DNA of 60,704 bases. Source: SAR202 cluster bacterium (GTDB lineage Bacteria > Chloroflexota > Dehalococcoidia > Lucifugimonadales > Lucifugimonadaceae). Numbering within the stretch: the first letter of the stretch is position 1; every line of letters begins with the position of its first letter. Of this stretch, positions 35,635-48,110 are shown piece by piece. The notes beneath the pieces are model-generated. The model saw only the letters and a list, made by a program, of their open reading frames with translations. It made no database searches and was not told the DNA's origin. The DNA lies in assembly GCA_009392285.1 (NCBI GenBank), contig VFGU01000010.1:1-60704 (forward strand), read 5' to 3'. Made by a program: the position numbers and the translations under genes.

Positions 35635-36824
35635 ATAACTTCATTAATCGCTTTGGCAATATATTTACAATTTTTGGTAGTTATTCCAGCAATATTTATT
35701 CTTCCAGAATTAACTATGTATATTGAATAATTTTTCTTAAGGCTATTAACTTGATCTTTGTTTAAGCCTGTATAACTGAACATACCTTTTTGATTTTCTA
35801 TGAATGAAAAATCTTTACTACACCTCTCATTATTTAATTCAGTTACTAATAAAGACCTCATATCCTTCACTCTATTCCTTATACCACTTAAATCTTCTTC
35901 CCACTTACTCCTCAATGAATTATTACTCAAAATGAACTTAACTATTTCTGAACCATGGGCTGGAGGATTAGAGTAATTTGACCTAGCCGTTTTTTTCATA
36001 TGACTCAAAACAGGAGTATAATTGTCTTCAAATTTTGAATTATAAATTAAACAGCCAACTCTTTCGCTGTATAAACCAAAATTTTTTGAATAACTAGAAC
36101 AAATTATTATATTATCTAAATCCCTTATCATTTTTCTTACTCCAGCAGCATCATCATCTAACCCATCTCCTAATCCTTGATACGCAAAATCACAGATAAC
36201 CAATAAATTATTTTTTTTCGATATTTCAGAAATTTGATCCCACTGATCACCTTTTAAATCTTCTCCTGTTGGATTGTGACAACAACCATGCAATACTAAT
36301 ATATCTCCTTCAGGAATTTCCTTGATTACAGAAATCATATTCTCAAAATCAATTGAATTAGATTCGCTATTAAAATAAGGATAACTAGTAACGTCAAATC
36401 CAGATGCTTCAAATATAGGTTTATGATTTGGCCAACTTGGATTACTTATCCAAACTTTTGATTTTGGAGAAAATTGAAACAAAAAGTCAGAACTAAGCCG
36501 CAATGCTCCGGTTCCCCCAGGTGTATTGAGCCCAAAACTAGTGTTTTTTATTTCAGGAAATATAGCCTCGCCTGCTATCAATTTAATTGATTCTTCTATA
36601 AATTCTTTGTCGCCATCTATAGGTTTATATGTTTTACTAATATTCTGATTTAAAATTTCTTTTTCTGCTTCCAGAACAGAAGGTAAGGTTGGGGTATTTC
36701 CATTATCATCCTGATAAACACCAACTGAGAGATTAATCTTTTGAGGATTTAAATCATTCTTAAATTCTTCAGTTAGTCCAAGTATAGGATCTTTTTCTGC
36801 TTCATTTATATTATTGAATATCAT
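35631..36824 (-). CDS. Aspartate/aromatic-type aminotransferase (class I, PLP)
   Basis: A 397-residue PLP enzyme of the AspC/TyrB group: INLSVGVYQDDNG, the HGCCHNPTG motif, CDFAYQGLG, and the PLP lysine in SSYSKNFGLYSERVG (about 240). It would interconvert aspartate or aromatic amino acids with oxo acids. It overlaps the upstream DUF1015 gene by 4 bases (ATGA). Substrate preference is open. Confidence 0.92.
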   Translation of the reverse strand: MIFNNINEAEKDPILGLTEEFKNDLNPQKINLSVGVYQDDNGNTPTLPSVLEAEKEILNQNISKTYKPIDGDKEFIEESIKLIAGEAIFPEIKNTSFGLNTPGGTGALRLSSDFLFQFSPKSKVWISNPSWPNHKPIFEASGFDVTSYPYFNSESNSIDFENMISVIKEIPEGDILVLHGCCHNPTGEDLKGDQWDQISEISKKNNLLVICDFAYQGLGDGLDDDAAGVRKMIRDLDNIIICSSYSKNFGLYSERVGCLIYNSKFEDNYTPVLSHMKKTARSNYSNPPAHGSEIVKFILSNNSLRSKWEEDLSGIRNRVKDMRSLLVTELNNERCSKDFSFIENQKGMFSYTGLNKDQVNSLKKNYSIYIVNSGRINIAGITTKNCKYIAKAINEVI

Positions 36825-38026
36825 TCTAAGTATTGTATAACCAATCCAGTAGGAAGTTTAGGGTAAAACAAAGTTGACTTTGGAGGAAGCAACTTACCTC
36901 TAGAGACTGTATCAATAAAGTAATTCTTTGATAACGCATTCATGAAAAAGCATAACTGCAAATTATTTGAATCCAATTTTGCCTTCATCTCTTTAGAGTC
37001 ATGTTCATATTTAATATGATTAATGATCTCTTCTGGCGATAAGATAGATTCTATAGCAGCGTGAAGAGCCTCATAGGTTGAATTAAAACTTTCTTTAAGA
37101 CGAAGAATTGAAGAATTATCATTATCGACCATTATTATTTTATCTTCATCGTAATAATTAGATTCATAAAAAGAATTTTCCCATGTCGTATTTGAAAATA
37201 TAAAATATTCATTGAGTTCATTCTTTATTAATTCAAGTTTTTCATAACTTAATCCTGAAAATGCTCTATTATAACCAAGAAGCAAAAGGCCCTCATCATT
37301 CATAGAAATCAAATTCATCATTCGGCTTGAATTTTCTTTGTTAATTAGTTCTCTATATTCCAAAGCCGTCTCATACCTGTGGTGCCCATCAGCTATGTAT
37401 ATATTTTCATCCTCAAATAATTTAGTCAGAAAAGATATTTTTTCTGCATCATCTATAATCCACATCTTAAATTCATGCATATTAGGAATAAATCCTTGAA
37501 ATTCGGGAGGCGAAGAGGTCTCTTCAGCCAAAAAATCAATTAACTTACTATCTTTATCTTCTATGGCACTCATTATTGGGCTAAAATTCGCATTAGTTGC
37601 TTTCATTAATTTCAACCTATCGTTTCTTTGTTTTTTTCGTGTTTTTTCATGAGGCAATATGACCTTTTCTTTATAGTCATAAAGATTAACGCTAGAAATT
37701 AAAGATCTTCTTTTCCTATTAACACCCTGAATATCAAATGATTCTTCTAATACGAAAAAGCAAGGTCGCTCTATCTGAATTAAGGTTCGATTATTCAACC
37801 AATCATTAAACAAATCTGCTGCTCTGGAATATTTATTTTCTTCTCCATTATCCTTATCGTTTATTTTGCCATTCTCAAGTCTAATAACGTTATATTCCGA
37901 TAAACTATATAAGTAATTTTTTGAATCTTCATCTACAACATCAAATGGCGGACACAGAAAGTCTCCTAATTGATTTTTCATACTCTCATTAAACATGATT
38001 CCTCTGAAAGGAAAAACTTTAGCCAT
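36821..38026 (-). CDS. DUF1015 family protein (SerK/SbnI-related)
   Basis: A 401-residue protein with the family motifs CPPFDVV, LPHEKT near 130 and IADGHHRYETAL near 220. Some DUF1015 relatives (SerK, SbnI) are free-serine kinases, which suggests a small-molecule kinase; the activity here is unproven. It is coupled to an aminotransferase gene, in line with an amino acid role. A good Shine-Dalgarno (GAAAGAGGCA) precedes it. Confidence 0.85.
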   Translation of the reverse strand: MAKVFPFRGIMFNESMKNQLGDFLCPPFDVVDEDSKNYLYSLSEYNVIRLENGKINDKDNGEENKYSRAADLFNDWLNNRTLIQIERPCFFVLEESFDIQGVNRKRRSLISSVNLYDYKEKVILPHEKTRKKQRNDRLKLMKATNANFSPIMSAIEDKDSKLIDFLAEETSSPPEFQGFIPNMHEFKMWIIDDAEKISFLTKLFEDENIYIADGHHRYETALEYRELINKENSSRMMNLISMNDEGLLLLGYNRAFSGLSYEKLELIKNELNEYFIFSNTTWENSFYESNYYDEDKIIMVDNDNSSILRLKESFNSTYEALHAAIESILSPEEIINHIKYEHDSKEMKAKLDSNNLQLCFFMNALSKNYFIDTVSRGKLLPPKSTLFYPKLPTGLVIQYLE

Positions 38027-38062
38027 TCATTGCCTCTTTCACATTAAGTTATAGGATTATAA

Positions 38063-40663
<2,601 letters not shown>

Positions 40664-40674
<11 letters not shown>

Positions 40675-41920
40675 TATCAAATTTCGTATATTCCTTTAAA
40701 ACTTCTGGAACTTCTACCACTCCTTCAGAATTTAAATAGTTTTCTAATATTGCAATTATTATTCTTGGTATTGCCATACCTGAACCATTTAAAGTATGAG
40801 GAAATTTAATTTTAGAATCCAAAGGATCTCTGAATCTAGTATTTGTTCTTCTAGCCTGAAAATCAGTACAAGTTGAAATTGATGAAACTTCAAGCCATTC
40901 TTCGCAACCAGGCGACCAAACTTCAATATCATAAGTCTTTGCAGACTGAAATCCTAAATCTCCTGAACACAATTCGACTATCCTATAAGTGAATCCTAGT
41001 GCCTCACATAGATTGGAAACTTCTTTGATCATCTCATCAAATGCATTTAAAGAATTCTGCGGATTCTCAAATCTATATAATTCTACTTTTTCAAATTGAT
41101 GTACTCTCTTTATACCTCTTGTATCTCTTCCTGCTGAACTCTTTTCATCTCTAAAACACGGTGTATGGGTAACATATTTTAGCGGTAAATCTTGTTCTAT
41201 TATTTCATCATAAAAAAGGCTATTAATCGATACTTCACCAGTAGGAATTAGCCATAAATCATTCTTGTAATCTGAAAATAATGTGTCTTCAAATTTAGGG
41301 AGGTTCCCAGAACCGGTCATAGTTTTTCTGTTCACTAAGAATGGTGGAGCAATCTCAGTATACTCATTAGTAAACACATGTTCATTAAGCATCCACTGAA
41401 CTAATGCACGTTGTAACATTGCTCCTTTACCAGAAAGAACATACCATCTTGCGCCAGTCAATTTGGCACCTTTTTCCATATCTATGATTTTAAATTTTTC
41501 TCCAAGATCCCAGTGAGGTATAGTTTTATCTCTTTTTTTATCCTGATTAAATACATCTATAACTTTATTATCCTCTTCTGATTTTCCTATAAGAGTTTCA
41601 TCAAGAGGTAAATTCGGAATACCCAATAAAATATCATTAATCTTATTCTCGGTAGATTTCAATTTTTCACTTTTTTTAGAAAGTTCAAGGCCAAAACTTT
41701 TCATCTTTTGAACTAAATCTTTTGAGGGCTTCCCTTTAGACTGACCAATTTCCTTGCTTGCTTTATTCCTAATCGAACTTATTTCTTCTGTTTTTAGTAT
41801 TAATTGTTTTCTCTCTTGGAAAAGTTTTTCTATTAAATCAAAATCTAAACTTTCCCCCATAGAGGTTAGTTTTTTTTCTACAGATTGCTTATTTTCTATG
41901 ATGAATCTTATATCTAACAT
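40664..41920 (-). CDS. serS: Seryl-tRNA synthetase
   Basis: Class II synthetase of 418 residues: N-terminal antiparallel coiled-coil arm (about 30-105) that grips the long arm of tRNA-Ser, motif 2 as CFRDEKSSAGRDTRG, and motif 3 as LNGSGMAIPRIIIAILEN. It overlaps the lysS stop by one base, so the two synthetases form a unit. A tRNA-Ser gene lies at 48.0 kb. Confidence 0.96.
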
Positions 41921-43431
41921 TACTCTAATGATTTAAGTTGCGGAAATAATACTACATCTCTAATAGTAATTTTTTTTGTTATCAACATAACCAACCTATC
42001 AATCCCTAGTCCTAGACCTCCTGTAGGAGGCATGCCATGTTCTACTGCGATAAGAAAATCTTCCTCTAGCCTATCTAGTTCGTCATCGTTGAATTTCTTT
42101 CTTAAAGACTCTTGTTCTTCAAATCTATTTCTTTGATCAATTGGATCATTCAGTTCAGTAAACGCATTTGCCAACTCAGAACCCATTACGAAAGCTTCAA
42201 ATCTTTCTACTATGTCACTATCTCTGTCCTTTCTTTTGGCTAACGGTGACATTTCTACAGGATAGTCAGTAAGAAAAGTTGGTTGTATGAGATTAGGTTC
42301 GACTTTATCTGATATTACCTTATCTATCATTGTAGCCCATGAAGAGTTGGGTTCTACATGAATACCTAATTTTTTCATTTCATTAGAAAGTTCAGATTCA
42401 TCCTTGATAGATATAAAATCAATTCCTGAAAAGTCCTTTATTGCTTGTCGTAAATCTAGTCTTTTCCATGGAGGCTTTAAATTTATGACACCAATTTCAC
42501 CGCCATAATCAATATCAAAAGATTCGTTAACTTCAAAAGCAGCCCCTGAGACTAATTGCTCAACTAATTCCATAATCGCATTGTAATCAACGTATGCTTC
42601 ATAACTCTCAATAGTTGTAAACTCCGGGTTATGATTATGATCAATCCCTTCATTCCTGAACACTCTCCCAAGCTCATAAACCTTTTCTAGTCCACCAACA
42701 ATTAATTTCTTTAGATTTAACTCAGTAGCTATTCTAAGATATAAATCTTTATCTAAACTATTATGTTTAGTTGAAAAAGGTCTAGCATTAGCTCCAGCAG
42801 GAATATCTACTAAAACAGGTGTTTCAACTTCTATATACCCTTTGTCATTCATAAAATTTCTTATGAAAGATATTATCTGGGCTCTTTTTATAGCCGTATT
42901 GAAAGAATCTTCGCTAGAAATAAGATCTAAATATCTTTGCCTATATCGTTTTTCAACATCTTTGAGCCCAGACCATTTATCAGGAAGAGGCCTCATAGCC
43001 TTGGAAAGCATAGTTAAGCCAGATGCCTCAATAGAAGGCTCTCCTCTTCTAGTTCTAAATATCTTTCCAAAAAAACCAACAATATCTCCTATATCAATTA
43101 GTTTTACAAGTTCAAATTTATCTAACAAGAGATCTGATTTTGCTGCTACCTGTATAACCCCTTCTCTATCCTTAACATCAATGAATATCATCTTTCCTTG
43201 ACCTCTTATCCCAATAACTCTCCCTGCAACACTTACTCCTTCTAAGTTAGACTCTTCAAGCGATCCCTTTTCAAATTCCTCAAGCGCATTCACTGATTCA
43301 ATGGACATATGAGTTCTTGGGAATGATTTTGGATATGGATCTAAGCCGGAATCAACTATCTTATCGAGATTATTTTTCCTAGCTAAAAATAATCTATCAT
43401 CCTCGTTTTTAATTTTTTGGTTATCTTCCAT
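41920..43431 (-). CDS. lysS: Lysyl-tRNA synthetase, class II
   Basis: The 503 residues have the anticodon OB fold (about 68-150), RYRQRYLDLI, motif 2 VFRNEGIDHNHNPEFT and motif 3 GLGLGIDRLVMLIT. The ATG has no Shine-Dalgarno; a -10-like TAGAAT lies 9 bases upstream. It is first in the lysS-serS unit. Confidence 0.96.
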   Translation of the reverse strand: MEDNQKIKNEDDRLFLARKNNLDKIVDSGLDPYPKSFPRTHMSIESVNALEEFEKGSLEESNLEGVSVAGRVIGIRGQGKMIFIDVKDREGVIQVAAKSDLLLDKFELVKLIDIGDIVGFFGKIFRTRRGEPSIEASGLTMLSKAMRPLPDKWSGLKDVEKRYRQRYLDLISSEDSFNTAIKRAQIISFIRNFMNDKGYIEVETPVLVDIPAGANARPFSTKHNSLDKDLYLRIATELNLKKLIVGGLEKVYELGRVFRNEGIDHNHNPEFTTIESYEAYVDYNAIMELVEQLVSGAAFEVNESFDIDYGGEIGVINLKPPWKRLDLRQAIKDFSGIDFISIKDESELSNEMKKLGIHVEPNSSWATMIDKVISDKVEPNLIQPTFLTDYPVEMSPLAKRKDRDSDIVERFEAFVMGSELANAFTELNDPIDQRNRFEEQESLRKKFNDDELDRLEEDFLIAVEHGMPPTGGLGLGIDRLVMLITKKITIRDVVLFPQLKSLE

Positions 43432-43440
43432 GTCTTTACA

Positions 43441-43470
43441 ATTCTAAATGTCAGAGTATACCTAATTCAA
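43441..43470 (-). promoter_or_regulatory. Possible leaderless promoter of lysS-serS
   Basis: Minus strand TTGAAT (43465-43470), 18-base spacer, TAGAAT (43441-43446), 9 bases before the lysS ATG. No Shine-Dalgarno lies between. Confidence 0.45.
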
Positions 43471-43534
43471 TGGATATACAGAATAATTATGAAATTTATA
43501 AATACAAAATGTAAAAAATAAGTATCAATTACTC

Positions 43535-43564
43535 TTGAAATTATATGATCAACAAAATGATAAT
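43535..43564 (+). promoter_or_regulatory. Possible promoter of rsmD-coaD
   Basis: TTGAAA (43535-43540), 18-base spacer, GATAAT (43559-43564), 27 bases before the rsmD ATG, in the 160-base divergent gap with lysS. Nothing else is evident in this gap. Confidence 0.45.
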
Positions 43565-43591
43565 TAACTAAAATAAATAAATAATGGTGAC

Positions 43592-44092
43592 ATGAGGCCT
43601 ACTACGTCCAAAGTTAAATTGGCTATTATTTCAATGCTAGGTAGGGATTTGGTGAAGGGTTCTAAAGTTTTGGATTTATTTGCTGGTACTGGATCAGTAG
43701 GTATTGAGTTATTCAAATTAGGGGCAAAGAAAGTAGTTATGATAGAGCAAAATAATAAACAATGCTCTGAAATAAGAGAAAGAATAAAATCTTTTAACGA
43801 TAATTCTTTTGAAATAAAAAAAGGTAACGTATTTAGTTTATTACCTAAACTAAATTCTGAATTTGATATAATTTTCGCTGACCCTCCTTATGAAACCAAT
43901 TATTTTCATAAATTAACAGAGTTAATAGATAGCCCAGAAATTACTTCAGATAGTGCTTTATTTATCTATGAGCATTTCAAGAAGGATCAAACTCCTGATT
44001 ATTTCGGAAATTTTAAAAAACTTCGGGATAAAACTTACGGGGATTCTAGAATTTCGATTTATAAAAAGGGGGAAGTAACTAAAAATGACTAA
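43592..44092 (+). CDS. rsmD: 16S rRNA (guanine966-N2)-methyltransferase RsmD-like, short N-terminus
   Basis: SAM-dependent methyltransferase of 166 residues. RPTTSKVKLAI, the SAM motif LDLFAGTGSVGIE and the catalytic DPPY are present. Known RsmD proteins begin with a further 20 or so residues carrying a GGxxRGRxL motif; here the protein starts at RPT, and the upstream frames are closed by stops. It is either a naturally short form or has lost that segment. rsmD-coaD adjacency (8-base overlap) is widely conserved and supports the call. Confidence 0.87.
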   Translation: MRPTTSKVKLAIISMLGRDLVKGSKVLDLFAGTGSVGIELFKLGAKKVVMIEQNNKQCSEIRERIKSFNDNSFEIKKGNVFSLLPKLNSEFDIIFADPPYETNYFHKLTELIDSPEITSDSALFIYEHFKKDQTPDYFGNFKKLRDKTYGDSRISIYKKGEVTKND

Positions 44093-44570
44093 GGCAATCT
44101 TTCCAGGAACTTTTGACCCAATAACTAAAGGTCATCTAGACATTGTAGAGCGAGGCTCAGAGATTTTCGAACATGTTTATGTATCTGTATACGAATCTAG
44201 CGAAAAGAAAACATTATTTAATATTAATGAAAGGGTAGAAATGTTCGAATTATCTACTCAACATTTAGACAACATATCTGTATCTCCTTACAAGGGGCTT
44301 ACCGTCGACTTTGCAAAAAAAGTAGGAGCAAAAGCAATAATTAGAGGTCTAAGAATAGGGCAAGATTTTGAATATGAAAGAGGGATGGCATTAGTAAATA
44401 GAGAAATAAATAATCGAATCGAAACTGTATGTTTAATATCTACGTTACCTAATCAATTTATTAGTTCATCAAGAGTCAAAGAGATAGCTCAACTAGGAGG
44501 AGAATTTAATTCATTCGTACCAGAAAAAATTTATCAACAAGCAAAAATTAAACTAAAAGGAGCAAATTAA
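44085..44570 (+). CDS. coaD: Phosphopantetheine adenylyltransferase
   Basis: Penultimate step of coenzyme A synthesis. The 161 residues show AIFPGTFDPITKGHLDIVERG with the T/HxGH motif, RGLRIGQDFEYE and FISSSRVKEIA. Hexameric cytoplasmic enzyme. It overlaps rsmD and is coupled to the next gene by TAATG. Confidence 0.96.
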   Translation: MTKAIFPGTFDPITKGHLDIVERGSEIFEHVYVSVYESSEKKTLFNINERVEMFELSTQHLDNISVSPYKGLTVDFAKKVGAKAIIRGLRIGQDFEYERGMALVNREINNRIETVCLISTLPNQFISSSRVKEIAQLGGEFNSFVPEKIYQQAKIKLKGAN

Positions 44571-45154
44571 TGAGTATCACAGAAAAGTTGAACAATATAA
44601 GTGAATATCTATCTTCTTCTAAGAAAGTGATGGGTAAATCGGTTATAGATGTTGAAAAAATCAAAGAAATGTTAGAAGAAGTTCGAGGAAATCTTCCTAG
44701 AGAACTTGAACAATCTGAATTAATAATTTCTCAAAAAGAGTCTATATTGAATGACGCAAGTGAGGAGGCAGAAAAATTAACTGCAGAAACCTCACAACAT
44801 TGTGAAAATTTGATAGCCCAAGCACAATCTAGGGCTGATGAGATAGTATCTCAAGATGAGATAGTTGCTGTTGCTGAGAAAAGAGCTGATGAGATAGTAT
44901 CTCAGGCTGAAAAAACAAAAGAGGACACTATGGAAGTGGTTGAGCATAATAAAAATGAAATTATGTCTCGCGCTTCAGCTATGCAGGAAGAGAGCGAGAA
45001 CTATTCGTCTCAAAGAAGAAAAGACGCTGACCAATATGCGAAAGAAGTCTTATTTTCACTAGAGGAGAGATTATCCTTATCTTTAGCTCAAATCAGAAAA
45101 GGTTTAGAAACTATGGAATCAGGAAATAAGACCCCTGAAGAAAAAGTAGCTTAA
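44570..45154 (+). CDS. DivIVA/SepIVA-like coiled-coil protein
   Basis: A 194-residue, Glu/Lys/Ala-rich protein that is almost all helix, resembling the DivIVA-like or ATP-synthase-b-like coiled-coil proteins found near coaD in Gram-positive-type genomes. No membrane segment is seen. The middle (about 85-112) has RADEIVSQ twice at a 17-residue spacing. The likely role is as a scaffold in cell wall growth or division, by analogy only. Confidence 0.65.
   Translation: MSITEKLNNISEYLSSSKKVMGKSVIDVEKIKEMLEEVRGNLPRELEQSELIISQKESILNDASEEAEKLTAETSQHCENLIAQAQSRADEIVSQDEIVAVAEKRADEIVSQAEKTKEDTMEVVEHNKNEIMSRASAMQEESENYSSQRRKDADQYAKEVLFSLEERLSLSLAQIRKGLETMESGNKTPEEKVA
44834..44904 (+). repeat. Direct repeat within the DivIVA-like gene
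   Basis: A 20-base exact repeat (gctgatgagatagtatctca) at 44834-44853 and 44885-44904, 51 bases apart, in frame. It encodes the doubled ADEIVSQ and points to a recent internal duplication of 17 codons. Confidence 0.85.
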
Positions 45155-45197
45155 AATAGTTTAAAAAAAAGAGTATAATTTCACTCAATGAGTGAAA
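45151..45197 (+). promoter_or_regulatory. Possible leaderless promoter and start-codon palindrome of polA
   Basis: TTAAAA (45151-45156), 17-base spacer, TATAAT (45174-45179), 8 bases before the polA ATG. The perfect inverted repeat TTTCACTCA-A-TGAGTGAAA (45179-45197) is centred on the A of the start codon (45188) and touches the -10. No Shine-Dalgarno is present. Confidence 0.55.
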
Positions 45198-47941
45198 CTA
45201 ATCAAAGTAAAAAAACCCTTCTTCTGTTAGATGGGTTTGCAATGATATTCAGGGTATTCTATTCGAGGCAACCAATGGTATCATCGTCTGGAATTACTAC
45301 AACTGTAGTTCAAGGCTTTCTTTCAATCCTTTTCAAATTAATAAAAGAGGTGAATCCATCTCATATTATTTTAGCTCTTGATTCTAAAGGTCCGACTTTT
45401 AGGCATGAATTATACCCAGAATATAAGGCAGGAAGAGAGCCTGCCCCTCCAGAACTAACTGAACAAATTCCTACTCTCGAAAAGGTCATAGAAGCATTTA
45501 ACATACCCACGTACTTTGTAGAAAAATATGAGGCTGACGATATTATTGGAACAATTTCTTTAAATGCTTATTCGGAGGGATTTAATACTGTAATTGTTTC
45601 AGGAGACAAGGATCTTTTTCAGTTAATTAATGATAAAACTTCGATCTGGTATTCGAGTCCTAATAGATTTTCTTCAGATAGGTTGGTTGACCAAGATACT
45701 TATTTGGATGAAAAAGGATTTGAAGGAATTAAACCTAATAATGTTCCTGACCTCAAAGGGTTAGCTGGAGATTCTTCAGACAATATAAAAGGGATTCCAG
45801 GGATAGGCCAAAAAGTAGCAAATGCCCTTTTAAATAAGTATGAAAATTTAGAAAAAATATATGAAAATTTAGAAAAAATTCCTGAACTAAGTATTAGAGG
45901 TGCAGTTAGAGTTCAAGGATTATTAGAAGATAATAAAAATAAAGCTTTTACTTCTAGAGAAATTGCAACTATAAAAAAAGATGCTCCAATAGATTTAGAT
46001 TTGAATCAATCAGAATTTTGGAATTTTAATAATAATGAAGTTGTGGATATATTAAAAAACTTAGAATTAATGTCATTGATTAATAGAATCCCTTCTAAGA
46101 AAGATTCATCCGAAAATCATAATCTTATACCTAAAATTAAAGGTGAATATAGATGTGCTAATTCAGAGTCAATGATCAACTTAATGATCCAATTAATAAA
46201 GAAGGAAGGGGTGTTTAGTTTTGACACAGAGACCTCATCGCTAAGCCCATTTGAATCAGAGTTAGTGGGAATATCAATATCCACCCAACCAGAAACCGGA
46301 TGGTATATACCCGTAGCTCATGAAGGTGCAGAAAATATATCTGAAAGTGGGCTGCAATTTGTTAAGGATATATTCAAAGATCCTTTCATTGAAAAAATAG
46401 CTCATAATGCGAATTTTGATGTTTCAGTATTAATAAATAATAACTTTGAAATTAATAATTTAAATTTTGACACAATGATTGCTGCTAACCTACTAGGCAA
46501 AAGATATTTGGGTCTAAAAAATCTTTCTTTAGAAATTTTTAATCAAGAAATGACACCTATAGAAGATCTAATAGGAAAAGGAAAAGATCAAATCTCATTT
46601 AAAAATGTACCTTTAGAGAAGGCTGTAGATTATTCATGTGCAGATGCTGATGTAACTTTAAGATTGAAGAAAATATTTGAAAAAGATTTAGATAGATCTG
46701 AATTAATGAAAGTTATGAACGAAATTGAGGTTCCTCTAATTCCGGTAATTGTAGATATGGAGAAAACGGGGGTTTCTGTTAATACTAATAAACTCAATAG
46801 TCTTTCAAATGATCTAGATAGCAGGATAAATATATTAGAAAAAAATGCCAAAGGCATTTTAGGGCAAAATGAAATAAATTTAAGATCAAGCCAACAATTA
46901 GCAAAGGTTCTTATAGATGATTTAGGCGTCCCTAAAACTAAAAAAACAAAAACAGGGTACACAATGGATGCTAACACTCTCGAAGATTTATTAGATAATG
47001 AAGATCTAAATGAAGATGCTAGAAATTTAATTAAAATTGTCTTAGAACATAGAGAGTTTAGTAAATTAAAATCAACTTATTCAGATTCTATCCCCACACT
47101 AGTTAATAAGAAAACTGAGAGGCTTCATACTTATTTTAATCAGTCTGGAACATCAACTGGAAGACTCTCAAGTAGTGATCCAAACTTGCAAAATATACCT
47201 GTAAGAACAGAGATCGGAAATGAAGTAAGAAAAGCATTTGAAGCAAAAGATGGGCACGTTTTAATGTCTGCTGACTATTCTCAAATTGAATTAAAAATTC
47301 TTGCTCATCTTTCTGAAGAGCCAGGATTGTTGAAAGCTTTTAGAAATAACGAAGATATCCATGACGCTACTGCAAAAACCATTTACCAAACTGAAAATGT
47401 TAATAAAGAACAAAGAAGGATCGCAAAAATTCTTAACTTTGGAGTTATTTACGGATTAAGCCCTCATGGGGTTTCGAGGCAAACTGATTTAACAAGGGCT
47501 CAAGGAAAGGAATTTATTAATATCTACTTTGGAAAATACCCTGGAATCAAAAAATATATTGACGATGTTATAGAGTTTGCCAAGAAAAATAAATTTGTAG
47601 AAACACTTACAAAAAGGAGAAGGCTGATATCAGAAATAAACTCCCCTAATTTTCAAATAAGGAGTTCTTCAGAAAGAATGGCAATAAACATGCCTATTCA
47701 GGGAAGCGCGGCAGATGTAATCAAAATTGCAATGATAAACATAAATAAAAGAATAGAAGAAGAAGAAATACTTTCAAAAATGATCATACAAGTACACGAT
47801 GAATTGATATTTGAAGTCCCAGAAAAAGAAGTATTGATAATGGAAAATCTTTTAACTGAAATCATGCCAAAAGCACTAGATTTAAAAGTTCCTTTATCAA
47901 TAGCTATTTCTAATGGCAAAACTTGGGGAGATTTAAAGTAA
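45188..47941 (+). CDS. polA: DNA polymerase I
   Basis: Repair and lagging-strand polymerase of 917 residues. The 5' nuclease is at about 1-290 (LLLDGFAMIFR, YEADDIIGT, GDSSDNIKGIPGIG). The proofreading domain at about 320-500 keeps its acidic residues (FDTETSS, HNANFD, YSCADADVT), so it should be active, unlike that of many thermophile enzymes. The polymerase domain follows (DYSQIELKILAHLSEE, RRIAKILNFGVIYGLS, QVHDELIFEV). It has its own apparent leaderless promoter. Confidence 0.97.
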   Translation: MSETNQSKKTLLLLDGFAMIFRVFYSRQPMVSSSGITTTVVQGFLSILFKLIKEVNPSHIILALDSKGPTFRHELYPEYKAGREPAPPELTEQIPTLEKVIEAFNIPTYFVEKYEADDIIGTISLNAYSEGFNTVIVSGDKDLFQLINDKTSIWYSSPNRFSSDRLVDQDTYLDEKGFEGIKPNNVPDLKGLAGDSSDNIKGIPGIGQKVANALLNKYENLEKIYENLEKIPELSIRGAVRVQGLLEDNKNKAFTSREIATIKKDAPIDLDLNQSEFWNFNNNEVVDILKNLELMSLINRIPSKKDSSENHNLIPKIKGEYRCANSESMINLMIQLIKKEGVFSFDTETSSLSPFESELVGISISTQPETGWYIPVAHEGAENISESGLQFVKDIFKDPFIEKIAHNANFDVSVLINNNFEINNLNFDTMIAANLLGKRYLGLKNLSLEIFNQEMTPIEDLIGKGKDQISFKNVPLEKAVDYSCADADVTLRLKKIFEKDLDRSELMKVMNEIEVPLIPVIVDMEKTGVSVNTNKLNSLSNDLDSRINILEKNAKGILGQNEINLRSSQQLAKVLIDDLGVPKTKKTKTGYTMDANTLEDLLDNEDLNEDARNLIKIVLEHREFSKLKSTYSDSIPTLVNKKTERLHTYFNQSGTSTGRLSSSDPNLQNIPVRTEIGNEVRKAFEAKDGHVLMSADYSQIELKILAHLSEEPGLLKAFRNNEDIHDATAKTIYQTENVNKEQRRIAKILNFGVIYGLSPHGVSRQTDLTRAQGKEFINIYFGKYPGIKKYIDDVIEFAKKNKFVETLTKRRRLISEINSPNFQIRSSSERMAINMPIQGSAADVIKIAMININKRIEEEEILSKMIIQVHDELIFEVPEKEVLIMENLLTEIMPKALDLKVPLSIAISNGKTWGDLK

Positions 47942-48011
47942 CTATATTATTTTATTCGATGGCTTGAGTTAGATAATTTGTGTATACTCTTGATTCAGAC
48001 TTAACAAAGAT

Positions 48012-48099
48012 GGAGCGATGGCTGAGTGGTTTAAGGCGGCAGTCTTGAAAACTGTTGTGCGTTAGCGTACCGGGGGTTCGAATCCCTCTCGCTCCGCCA
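48012..48099 (+). tRNA. tRNA-Ser (anticodon TGA)
   Basis: Acceptor stem GGAGCGA pairs with TCGCTCC, followed by G and an encoded CCA. The anticodon stem-loop CAGTCTTGAAAACTG gives TGA. There is a long variable arm (TTGTGCGTTAGCGTACCG), the mark of tRNA-Ser, and the T-loop GGTTCGAATCC. Length 88 including CCA. TATACT at 47983-47988 could be its -10. Confidence 0.97.
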
Positions 48100-48110
48100 T
48101 TAAATGTAAT

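Noticed and set aside
45839-45880. 21-base tandem repeat in polA encoding YENLEKI twice
   Set aside because: The resulting segment has the normal length and pattern of this part of the 5' nuclease domain in other PolI proteins, so it looks like ordinary low-complexity helix, not a recent insertion.
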